From: Takakia lepidozioides
Taxonomy: Eukaryota; Streptophyta; Takakiopsida; Takakiales; Takakiaceae
Direction: 5' to 3'
NCBI GenBank assembly: GCA_030704615.1
Contig: CM060731.1
Coordinates: 22,878,001 to 22,942,000, forward strand
DNA length: 64,000 bases
Position 1 is the stretch's first letter. The number at the start of each line of letters is the position of its first letter. The translations under genes and the position numbers were made by a program. This document shows positions 19,375 through 35,500 of this stretch, in pieces. Under the pieces are notes generated by a model that was given only the letters and a program-made list of their open reading frames with translations, searched no databases and was not told where the DNA came from.

Positions 19375-21537
19375 CTTTCATTACATGTATTATACTGCAT
19401 TTGGCTGTGGTTTAGCCTTGTTTTGGTCAGGTCAACATTGTCAGGTGAAGATTCGTTCTGGGCTTTCTGGCGGGGGATTTAGGGTTTCTCTTAGGGTATG
19501 GACAATTCCATTAATTCTTACTCTGTTGGAGTCTGTGGGTAGTAGTGTTCTTCCCTAGTGTCTTTTCAGAATTAATTCAACATTTGGTCTTAGGACTAGT
19601 TCAGTTTCAATGTGGATTGTTTTCAGCAGCAATCGAGCATCCGCTCTTGGATGTCGCTGTTGATTGACTTCCATGCCCTCCTGCCTTCAATGCCTTGATT
19701 CATTGACTGCAGACAGTCATATCACAGCAAGGGATAATGTTTGTACACTGGTGTTCATCATCATTCGTTAATATTAGTCGTTGAATCTCAATAGAACAGG
19801 GTGAAAAATGGGATTCCACGTGCATCCATAAGCTGTGTGCAACTCTTGCTTAGTAGTTGGGGTTTCTCTCTTGCCAGAATATTCTTCTCTGAAGTGACCA
19901 GGGCAAACTATGGCCCCATTGCGGCAAATTGACAAGTGGCTCACTCTAAAGACTTGGATTGGTGGAGTTCTCTATTGCAATCACAAAGAGTTATGTCACA
20001 TTATTTTTCTGAAGTCCTGGTTGAGACCATGAAGAGAAAGCTTCTCAATCATGCACACAATGTTGATCGAGCACATCCTGTATCTCTTGGATTCCAAATA
20101 AAACTGCCACTGGTCATCTGCACATCATGGACTGAGTGTATGGTGAACTTGATCTGCATGCATGACACAGGCTTACCAGAGAGGCATGGTGAAGGCACAT
20201 GGTATGCACAGTACATTTGGATTGGGACTTAGTAATTTGTATATGCTGTGGACTTGAAAAATTAGCAGATAGCATTCTGCAATGCCAGGAGGGTCACAAC
20301 TTTGTCCAAGTCTTGCAACTGACCTCCAGATTGAGCAGTACACAGTCACATTCTCTTAATAAGAACGACATAAGGGTATGTATCCTTACGAATGAGTGGG
20401 TTTCCTCATTCAGAAAATTTTGCAAAAACTTCTACTTCCTTATCCTCAGAAAGGTAAGTAGTATGTTTGAGGTCAAAACAAGAGCCTTCGATTATTCAAC
20501 TTCTCTTAAGGCTAGTGGATTCCCCAACTGCAAGTGCAATATGGCATCAGGACAAATGTTTGGAAGCCTCTTGCAGAAAGCCCAGAGTTTGAAAAAGAGG
20601 ACAGGATTCTCATTGAGCATTCCCTGCCAGGGTTGGCTACAGTGCCTGGGGTACATAAACCCTCTCAGGTATGTAGACTCTGCCCAAAATTGCATTGGTG
20701 CATGCACAGTGGGAGCAGCAATTTGTTCTTCGGCAAATGGGTGTCATTAGTGTTCAATACACAGGCAAGAAAAGGCATCATCCTAGATAATACGAGTGCG
20801 GTCAGAAGAGAGAAGAGATGATCACAATGGAGATCCTTCCACCTTTGGTGTGGTGAAGAGAAAAGATCAACTAGAAACTTTTCAAAATGATTGTCAAGTA
20901 TGCTGAATGCCCTAATCTAACAGCCACACACACCATGCCCATTGCTTAGAGATGAAAAAAGCAAGCGGTGGTAGGAGGGAGGAGAAGAGCACACCTCACC
21001 TCCATCCCTGTGAGGTTCTATGAAGTACTGGGACTCACCTTATAAAAATAGGTTTGGCCGTGCAGGGTCCCTCTGAAGCCACTACTAGCAACTGTTCAAG
21101 AGCGACCCCAACTACTTCAACCTTGAGGAGGGTCAAAGCTTCAGCATTATGTAGGCCCATCAATTCAACAAAGACAGAAAACATTGTGGCAAATCAAATA
21201 GGGATAGTGTCAGACATGTAGCATTTTTTCTACTTTTTACAGTCAAAGAAACAATCCAAACATGATAGCAAACTGTGCTGATTCCAGCATATGAGCTTTC
21301 TTCGACAAAATCGTCATTTGTACAACTGACGAACAACACTTTCTGATTCAAGTTAGCATGTACCCATCATGGTTGGTCTTTTGACAATCACTTCGACACA
21401 GCCAAAGACACGAGTATTAATTTGATTAAATTGAAGACCAACCACATACCCCACAACATGTATTATCAGATACCATATAACAATCCACCTATGTATCTAT
21501 GTAAGCACAAACACTGCGTATATGCAACTGGTCATTG
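19375..21537. other. Intergenic region without recognised gene
   Basis: Between two convergent genes. The plus-strand open frames at 19,936-20,232 and 20,199-20,821 show no known motif and no convincing splice chain. The flanks should contain the 3' UTRs of the AlaRS (left) and SET (right) genes. I see no RNA gene or transposon end. Confidence 0.4.
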
Positions 21538-23871
21538 TTACTTGGATGTCTGGGCTTTGATCAACCATTTAAGAACTTCAGATTTCTGTTTACCGTATAG
21601 GCATCTACATATATGCATGGCCCGCTTCTGTGCATCACCAACTACCACTCTACTTGCACCCTGCTCCTCAAATCTCTTCAGCCAATATGCAGCAAAGAAT
21701 AAAGACATTGCATCACCAGGTGCAGCAGCTGTCATGGCCTCAATTAATGCCTCTGGCGGTGGCAAATTGATGGCATTATCCCCAAGTCGTTCAATGTTGA
21801 GGTAGCCGAGCCAATAAGTGACAAAAAATGAAGCTCGAATCAGCTGCCTTTCATACAGATAAAGACCTTTTAACTTCAGTACATGCTCAAGTCTGAGCGC
21901 AAGTTTAGCCATTTTGAAAGACTCCACTTGCCCAGGTGTAACAGCTTCTTTCCATCCCCACAATGCTCCGAACCGCTTGCTAACCTGATTCAAGGGAGTT
22001 TTCCATTTCGTTTCTAACTCACATCTTGTACAACTACACGGAAAGTCCCAGCCTTCTTTAGCCAGAAGTTCCTGCCGCATTCGTGCTGGTAGCAAAGTAT
22101 TAACATATGAAAGAGTTACTTCCTCCCCTATTTCCAATCGGCGGGAAGCGTGTAGGAATATAGCATCACCAACATGCAGCCTTACAGAATTTGGAGCACA
22201 AGAATGGTTGATGAAGCATAGTAGTGGCCAAAGCCCTAAAAACTGACCCTCATTCGCATGACGACCTGCCAGTAGCACTTTAGCAGAGGACCCTGATTCA
22301 TCCAAAGCATTTTGCATAATCACTCCCTTCAACCGTGATGTAGTGTCTGGGGAATTGGCCATCTGCTTGCTATTAGGCCTGAATAGCTCCATCGATGGCA
22401 CCTTCGATTTGTTATGGCAGTCACAATCATCAAAACTGGTTAATTGTTGCAGCCATTTTGGCGACTTCAAGGCTAGGTTGGCAAGTTTATGCAGCAAATC
22501 ATCTCTTATGGATGGATTTGTACGTCCTGAAGGGGTTACAATTCTCCTTGCTTGGTTGCTCCCATCAATGCGAACCACTGCCAGTGGATTACTCACCAAC
22601 AGGAGTTCACCCACTTCTACATCCTTGTTAACAAAAAGTCCTCGCCTGCCCTGGATTTCAGACCACCTAATTTCCACGGGTCCTACATAGTCACTGCACT
22701 CTGGTGGGGAGCCTTCACATCCACTGAGTAGATATTTGGACAGCTCATAATCTCCAGTCTGGCTTTGCAGGTCACAGATTTTACTCCTTTGGAGTGCGAG
22801 CTGTATGTCCTTGTCCTGAGGGGCATGGTCCAGGGCTCCTTTGAAGCAAGCACAAGCTTGCTCATACTGTTGTAGAGCATGCAAGGAACTACCTTTGCGG
22901 TACAAGCTTTTAAGATGGCTAGGATCCAGCGCAAGTGCTTCATCTGCATCGGATACAGCTTTCTCATAATGGTGCATCTTCATCCAGGCCGCTGCTCTGT
23001 TAGAGTAGGCCAGCATTATTGTTTCTGGATTGATAGGTTCACAGGCCACTCTCCCATTGCTGGAGACGCCGTTGTCACTAGAAACCTTCTTTTTAGATTT
23101 CGAGGGTGCTTTTCGTCGGCCAGTATCCATTGATTTCTGAATGCATCTAGAGTAGAGCTCTATGGCTCCCGCCCAATCTTGCTTGGAGAAGAGACAATTT
23201 CCTTCTATGCGCAGATCACCAGCATTCAAATTTGCCCATGGCTTGATTTCAGACGCATGTTTCGGGGCATCTGATAGAATTACGAGCTCATCCGCACTCT
23301 CTACATAAAGGACAACTGATTCATCCGGTAGCTCTAGCAAGAAGGGTTCCTTGATAGCAATCTTCATGCCCTTGGGGTACTGCGCTTGCACCTCTGCCCA
23401 CGAGCCCGGGCCTTTCGAGCTGACATCGTCTATCAAAATTCGTGCAGCCATTCCGTCTTCGTCTTCTATTATTGTCTGAATAAGACTAAGAAAGAAGGCA
23501 TCCACACAGAGAGTACCGTACATGACACGCCCATGGTGGTGCGTCCCCACCTTCAGCTCAAACAGGCGAATGGTGCGTAAGTCGTCAGGAGGGAACGACT
23601 TTTTGCGAGCGGGGCGTGCAGCCAGAGAGGCTGATTTGGTACCTTGCGCTTTCAGAAGCTGCCAGTCTCGCTCCAGCTCCCCAAACAGCTTCAGAAATCT
23701 CATGTGAGCTTCCTTCAAAGCTAATTTTTCCATCAGGCAGGAGGCCTTCACTACCGGTTTATCCATCGCTGGAAGGTGAGGATCCATCCCATGCAGCTGC
23801 AATGCTCCCAGCTGCATCAGTATTTCTCTGCCAATGTCAGTTTTCTTCATGTTGCCCCCGAAAAGAGTCAC
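21538..23871 (-). CDS. TPR and SET domain protein (SMYD-like methyltransferase)
   Basis: An uninterrupted 777-codon exon. About residues 1-60 form a helical N-terminus. A segment near 90-215 (FELKVGTHHHGRVMYGTLCV and following) has no motif I recognise. TPR repeats lie at about 220-390 (GDLRIEGNCLFSKQDWAGAI, AYSNRAAAWMKMHHYEKAVS, LYRKGSSLHALQQYEQACAC). The SET domain starts near 410 (GRRGLFVNKDVEVGELLLVS). It has the catalytic NHSCAPNS near 553, the EEVTLSYVNTLLPARMRQ motif, and a post-SET cysteine cluster (CSCTRCELE) near 612, all as in SMYD-type lysine methyltransferases. The N-terminal TPR arrangement is that of the plant TPR-SET family often labelled FGSG_00040-like. The substrate is unknown. 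The gene is divergent from ALG1, with about 800 bp between the starts. MTLFGGNMK is the first in-frame Met; the eighth codon is another. Confidence 0.88.
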   Translation of the reverse strand: MTLFGGNMKKTDIGREILMQLGALQLHGMDPHLPAMDKPVVKASCLMEKLALKEAHMRFLKLFGELERDWQLLKAQGTKSASLAARPARKKSFPPDDLRTIRLFELKVGTHHHGRVMYGTLCVDAFFLSLIQTIIEDEDGMAARILIDDVSSKGPGSWAEVQAQYPKGMKIAIKEPFLLELPDESVVLYVESADELVILSDAPKHASEIKPWANLNAGDLRIEGNCLFSKQDWAGAIELYSRCIQKSMDTGRRKAPSKSKKKVSSDNGVSSNGRVACEPINPETIMLAYSNRAAAWMKMHHYEKAVSDADEALALDPSHLKSLYRKGSSLHALQQYEQACACFKGALDHAPQDKDIQLALQRSKICDLQSQTGDYELSKYLLSGCEGSPPECSDYVGPVEIRWSEIQGRRGLFVNKDVEVGELLLVSNPLAVVRIDGSNQARRIVTPSGRTNPSIRDDLLHKLANLALKSPKWLQQLTSFDDCDCHNKSKVPSMELFRPNSKQMANSPDTTSRLKGVIMQNALDESGSSAKVLLAGRHANEGQFLGLWPLLCFINHSCAPNSVRLHVGDAIFLHASRRLEIGEEVTLSYVNTLLPARMRQELLAKEGWDFPCSCTRCELETKWKTPLNQVSKRFGALWGWKEAVTPGQVESFKMAKLALRLEHVLKLKGLYLYERQLIRASFFVTYWLGYLNIERLGDNAINLPPPEALIEAMTAAAPGDAMSLFFAAYWLKRFEEQGASRVVVGDAQKRAMHICRCLYGKQKSEVLKWLIKAQTSK

Positions 23872-24671
23872 TGGCTTCTGCCTGAACTCGCAACTTGCAC
23901 AACAGATCCTGACCTACATCTCTCCAGGGAAGTCTAGCCTAACAACCATTAGAAGCCCATCGTCTACTTCTACTTCCTGTCGTCGCTCTCAGCTGGAGCT
24001 GCATATAAACACTCCCTACGAGCTACACCTCTAGACTACACTGTTCCCCAGCCCTAAGAAACACATCTGGCCAGTCTCCTCGACCAAGCAACAAATCAAG
24101 ACCGCTTGAAGTGCCGCCCACAAGACTGGACGCAGATCACGCTCGAAACAACTACTCCCCTAGTTGATATCCAGCATGATATCAACGCTGCATTAGTGAA
24201 TTGGTGGGTCAACCCAGCTTGAGATGAATCTTCTGTTACGGAAAGCAGACACTTGAGTGGAATCTGCGGGAATTACACCATAAGGAGCTATTGGTGCAGT
24301 GTTTCCGCACCTCTGGCCCCACCTGATGAGTTCCACTTCACGTGAAGTTTTCTTGTAGCCGGGCCTACAGGATGTTAGGTCACCTACACACTATACACTT
24401 CGCCACAGCCCAACTCGTTCAACAGCTGATTGATGGGATAACACCTACGTAGCAGTCATGCGTGACGACGAAAGCCTTTCACAAACTTCAAGAATCCAGT
24501 GAAAAAGTTGTGACTCTCAAGAATCGATATCCTCACGATGCAAGGTTTACCGAAAAAGGGTTCAAGAATGCTAGCAGCGTGGGTGACGTAATTGGAGACC
24601 CATTCTCTCTGGCGGGCAGCCATCTCTCTTCTCCTGATCCCATCTATACTGCTTTGATACAAGGAGACAAA
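23872..24671. promoter_or_regulatory. Divergent promoter region, SET gene / ALG1
   Basis: This 800-bp gap must serve both genes. It holds a perfect 12-bp palindrome CTTCACGTGAAG at 24,336-24,347 with a G-box CACGTG core, a typical bZIP/bHLH binding site in plants. The reading frame is open upstream of the chosen ALG1 start back to 24,462, so a longer ALG1 N-terminus cannot be excluded, though it lacks homology. Confidence 0.45.
24336..24347. promoter_or_regulatory. Palindromic G-box
   Basis: CTTCACGTGAAG is a perfect inverted repeat around CACGTG. It sits about 335 bp upstream of the ALG1 start and 465 bp upstream of the SET-gene start, so it could act on both. Binding is inferred from the motif only. 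Confidence 0.4.
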
Positions 24672-29938
<5,267 letters not shown>

Positions 29939-32546
29939 CTTGTTGTGCTACTGCTCTATGTGATACTGCACTCCCTATGCAGCAAATTCTATAGCATTCT
30001 GAATTGAGGGATGGATGCATATCTTGCACAGAAGTTAGTTGAATTGAGTTAACTTTTGATAATTGAAATACCAATAAGCACAACTAAAGGGGAGGGTGTT
30101 GACCATAGTTCAACTCCATTTGCGTATGACTGAACTTTTTCAGCTTCAGAAATCTACTAGTAAGTCTATAAACGTGTATTGTTAGCATATTGCACTGAGG
30201 TACTGACATTTTGTGGGTGTTGCAGATTGCATCCAAAGGCCAGGAGTAAGCACAAAATGCAGGATGCCCATTGAGCACATGCAGTTGTAGAATTGTGATG
30301 AAGGCTGGTAGGCAGGTGACTAGACAGGTGACTAACACAACTAGCAGAAATAGAAGAAATGTCGTCTGGTAAAGCTCAGAATTTCTGATTAGACTGGCCT
30401 CCCTTCAGAAAACAACCAAAGCATTGAAGGTTTGTGGCTTGCTAACATATGTGGATCAGTTCCTCGCCAGTTGTCTATTTCATTGGTTCGTTTGTGCTGG
30501 ACTCCATTGTCTAATTACCAACAATAAATGTATTCTGGTACTAACATTTTCTGACCACTGATAGTTAATCCATGATCATGTTTACATAGAGAAACGACAC
30601 ACCAGCAGCTATGCTGGCATCCATCGATGTGGCAGAGGCAGAGGCCGAGTGTAGCTCATAGCAGATAGCAGACTCACCAGCCCTTCCAGCGTGACACACT
30701 CTGGCATTCAATCCTGCAGGGTAATTCCATTTAGACTCATTTGGGTAAACAAGCTTTGGGGACATTGTTGCTGTGTACATGAATGTCTGAATGTAATATT
30801 TGAGCCTTAAGCAGAAATTTGCAGTTGTGCCGTTACTGAAGCTTCTTACATGCTTTCTCAGATCGGCAATTCAGCAGTGCTCCATGATCATGCATGATCT
30901 TGCAGACACAAACTGTGGGATGGAACAATGTTCTACGCAGGCTCTTGAAACAAGAGTATCGATATGTCAGACTCTACTTTTGATGAGTTTGTGAGGGTGA
31001 CACAAGATGCTTATGACAATCAAAGAGAAAATTGCCACAAAGAGTTCCATAAACGTCAACCAGTCGTCACCTCAAACGGATTCTGTTCCCCGCACATCTA
31101 TACCATTGACGAATTCATCCGTCAACGGACGTTCTCTGTTCGTCGTAGCTCGTTTCCGTCCCAGTAGTGTGGAAGATGCTTCGGAAAATGCTTACGCGAT
31201 GCTACCGTCGTCCAAGTCCCAGCGTTGGGAATCCCAGAAGGAGAGCCGCCTTCGGGAGCACAACGAGAGACGAGAGGGAATCGCTGCGAATTATAGAGCC
31301 CGTGTCAAGCTTTGACGATCCGAGGGAAGCACAGACTGGAGGAAAGACAATTTCGTAGAATCGTGTGTGTTGTGACTTAAAGGAAACAGCCCCCTCTGCC
31401 AGCCGTTTCAGGGAAGAGAGAATTCCTCCGAGGTTTGTTATCTGATCTCAAATAGAACCTAACTTGATCCGGAAGTCTCACCCTCGCTGCCCTCTTTGTT
31501 ACCAGCAGGCACGGGATAAAAAAATTCTAAGTAAATGATTATCTGCTAAAATCAGTTGCTGTTATCTTCAATCTACTGTAATCTCTAACATGCGAGGGTT
31601 CACCTGGTGGCCTTGGGCTTCTCAATCCACAACGTCACAAACACGGCATCAATGAAAGCCTGTGTGAAAACCAGATCAGTCCCTATTTTCAAAAAGCAAA
31701 TGCACTTACGGGAAGGTCACAATTTTTCGATAGCTTGTGACGCCAGAAAGGCCCTAGCAGCAATGTACTAGGAGATTTTGGTACGTCGTGTTGTCTGAAC
31801 AAATGACCGTAAATGATGAATGAGGATTAAGATAACAACCTTATCCCTCGGCAGTAAGAAGTGGACTTATCTCTGCAATACTATAACCCTACCGATTGTT
31901 ATTGAAGTCATTGATGTCAGCTGCCAAATGATTACAAGCCCTAAATCTTTTTTCTTTTATGAATTTGAAAAATTGTCAGTAGTGTATATTGACTAGCGGG
32001 CGAATTTAACGTCCATGTCGAACACCGCTGCAGGGTCTCTTAGGTCGTGTCAGGCAGCCACACACAATCGATCTCTTCAGCCACTTTTTTTTTACTGGGA
32101 TGTGAACGACTGCAAGAGTGGAAGTTGTGGAATGAGCATTGCACACTTGTTATAGGAAGCACTGCAAACCTGGGGTGAGTCTATACATCATCATGTCCAC
32201 TTTTCAAGGTTTTTGACAGTCTTGAGTTTCCAGGATTTTAGCCAAAGCCCCAGAAACCGATTGGGTAGATGCTGAATGAGGCAACCTGCTTCATGCATTC
32301 TGTAGTCAAGCTAATAAGAATTGCTTTCTTAGGGTTGAGAGATATGCTTACTGTTGGTAGGAAACCTGATTAAGTCTATCTCCTGTCACCACAGCTCAAG
32401 AGACAATGACGATGTTCAACTCAGGGAATTTTGAAGTTATCATGTGTTATTCCTCACTTTTCAAGGCATGCATTGGTCGTGATATTTCTTGCTCGTAAGA
32501 GGCCATATAAGATGACTTTTAATAGCTTCTACGTCCCGATATCCCA
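29939..32546. other. Intergenic region ALG1-IFT88
   Basis: No gene could be assigned. Overlapping plus-strand frames at 30,964-31,167 and 31,007-31,315 lie in a locally CpG-richer stretch (about 31,070-31,340). The second ends in an Arg/Glu-rich tail (LREHNERREGIAANYRARV). They could be exons of a small gene or part of a promoter region. No family match is apparent and the splice sites are not convincing. Confidence 0.35.
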
Positions 32547-35500
32547 ATGATGGCAAGTTCCGCTTTTTCTAATTCACGAAACACTTTTCGAGACTCGCCC
32601 CAGCCTGTTGTTGATACTTATGATGATCTTTATGAAGGCTACAATGATTATGACCACCAACTCCATGTTTATGGCGATTCTCAACCGCAGGTACTAAAGG
32701 GCCACCTTTTCAAGAAGTGGTGTAGTTGATGATTAGACAGTTGCTGTGATACAATATTCCTTCAAGCATGCACAAGGGTACTGGAAAGCCCATCCTTCAT
32801 TGTATACTTGTCCATTAGTGCTCCTGAAGGTTCTGGTGACCCTGCTGCTGCTCAGTCCCCACCCCCCCAACCGTCTGGTTTTTTTATTTCTTGTGGATAC
32901 ATAATATCATCGAATGGGCTGGTGCCCAGTGGTGTATCTGAAGGTTGAAATCCCTGGATTTTCACACAAGTTTTTATCCTACATCAGACAGAGACCAGGA
33001 TGTGCATGACCCAGAGGCGTTTACGTGTCGAAAGCATTTCACGTCATTTTTTCTACTTCATGCAGATTGTAGGTGAGACGTTTGGAAGTAAGGCAGATGC
33101 ATTTGCAGGCTATGAGCGTGTGGTGGGGTACAGTCAAGCTTCATCCCTATCAGAAAATCAGGTCCACATTCAGTCAAGAACTCCATTACTTTTTGCAGAT
33201 ACCTTTGATTTTAAATGGAGTATGCCCCTCAAATGAAGTGACGTTGTGATGATAATAATATAATGTATGGATTTATCAGAAGAGAAAGCTGGGGTGGTGG
33301 GGATACGAAATGCACTGGCAATGGGAAGAGTGGGAGAGAACTCATCAAATGAGGGGTTGAGGATGCTTCAGGGAAACAAATCAGACCCCTTCAATAGGAC
33401 GCCAACACCACAAACTATGGCCTCCTTATGGAGGCCACCCAGCACAGGACGGACCACCCGGGCGCATTCAATCGCATCGGCTGCACCCACTGACTTATCT
33501 CGTCCCATGACTGCTGTCCATGCTGCAGGCTACTCCTCCAGGGTGAGTTGCCCATAGTCACAGAAGGGTCAGCTAAAGTTGCACCAGTGGCTTATCAATA
33601 GATCTTGGATTGACTCTAAAGTATCAGGAATATTGTATACAAAATAGTTGTATCAAGCATAGCTCCTCTCATCATATCTCCTGATAGAAAGTCTGAATTT
33701 TTTATGGAAAAACCACTTTTCCGCGCTCTTGCACATGGCTTTTCATGAATGTGTATGTTGGTGTGGAATGAAAACAGGGGGGAAGATTTGATCCTCTAAA
33801 TCAGGCTGTGCGAGTCACCACACCTGCACAACAGAGGAAAGAGGAGGCCAACCCTGAGTATCAATGTCGCGAAATGGAGCGCAATGTGAACCAACTGCTT
33901 GAAGCAAGTGCGTCTGCAAGTGTCTCTGTAAGAACTTGCTTGGATGTTTCCAAATTAGTTGGATTACACTTAATTCTGTCGCTAAATTGTTGTAGTTCTT
34001 TCAGAAGTTTGTAATGTCCATGTTATCTATTGAGTCAGAGTTTATTAGGATCTCACATTGATATATTGAGTTGCAAGTAAAATGAGTTTGTAATCGCTGG
34101 AGTTAGTCACGATTCAACCTCCTTTGCATCTCCAGAATGATGACCGTATATTCTTGCATGTGTCTTGTGGTCTGCCTGTACTACAGTAACCTAGTTGGGT
34201 TTGTGTCTACCATGTCTATTGAAAAACTATAGGAATTGCTTCATAAGCTGCTCAAACATATTTGTAAATCTCTGAAAGGTACAGGTGGCCTGTGGGTATG
34301 CGCAAACAGGGGGACCATCAAACAGCCCTTGAGAAGGCCAAGGAGGCAGGCAAACGAGAAAGGCTCTTATGCAAGCATCGAGAGCAGGCAGGCCTGGTAT
34401 TGTCCCCCTCTTTTGTTTGAGATAAGCTGTACCTCTCAAGCATTTACACATCATGTCCATTTACTGAAGTCGACTTCTAGTAGGTACCATTGTCGACTTT
34501 GATAATGATTTTGACTTCATGTCATTTGTTGTAGTCTGTTGGAATTGTGTAAGAGAGCAAATCATGAAATACATGTCATGTGCTAGCAAATGTGCGCAGG
34601 GTGATCAAATGAACATGGAGCTCACATTTGCTGTTTGCTTCAACCTGGGTTATCAATATCATGCTAATGGCTTACAGTCTGAAGCATTGAGTACCTACTC
34701 TCAAATTGTGAAGAACAAGCAGGTCTGGTGCTTGCCATTAAGTCTCTCTGGTTTGTGAATCTTCTCATTATTCTTCTTTTCACGCTCAATGTGAAAAGTT
34801 CTAGCAATAATGCAAGACAGGTACTTTTGGCATAAATTGTGCTGTTGTAGAATCATTTTAAGTTGCGAAAAAAGAAAAAAGACAACTGCAAATCAAACAT
34901 GTTTGTTGTGTGAGAGAAATAGTGCAGCAAGGACAGGGCACCCTCAATTCCATGTTGTCATAGGGGGTAAAGGAGCTGTTGCTTCTAGAGTCTTGAGGTT
35001 TTAAGGAGTGCCAGGGTTAGTTATCGCACAGTCGTATTCATGAACTAACCTGGTAAGCATTTACTGCAGTTTTCCCAAGGTGGAAGATTGAGAGTAAACA
35101 TGGGAAACATCTACTACAAGCAGCGGAAGTATCCCATGGCCATCAAGATGTACCGCATGGCATTAGACCAGACCCCTAACACTTACAAAGAGACGCGCTA
35201 TAGAATCCTACGTAACATTGGCAATGCTTTCATGCGTCTTGGTCAATACCAGGTTCTCTCTCTCTCTCTCTCTCCCCCTTTGTGTCTTTTGTGTTTCGCT
35301 CAAACTGTGCGCGGGGTCAATGGCCACAAGGCTACAGCAAACGTCTTACGAGTACATTCTCTCCTTTCTTTCTCTAATGGTACTTAGGGCGGGAAGTCTA
35401 CAAGATGCAGAGAGGAAACGGAGATTGTCAATGTGGGCCTCCTGAGACAATATCCATCTGTTCACCAGCCTTCAAAATCTCAAGGCTGTAAAGCCCTGGC

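Noticed and set aside
20199-20821. Plus-strand frames of 95-183 codons
   Set aside because: Unrecognised composition, overlapping in different frames, no family motif.
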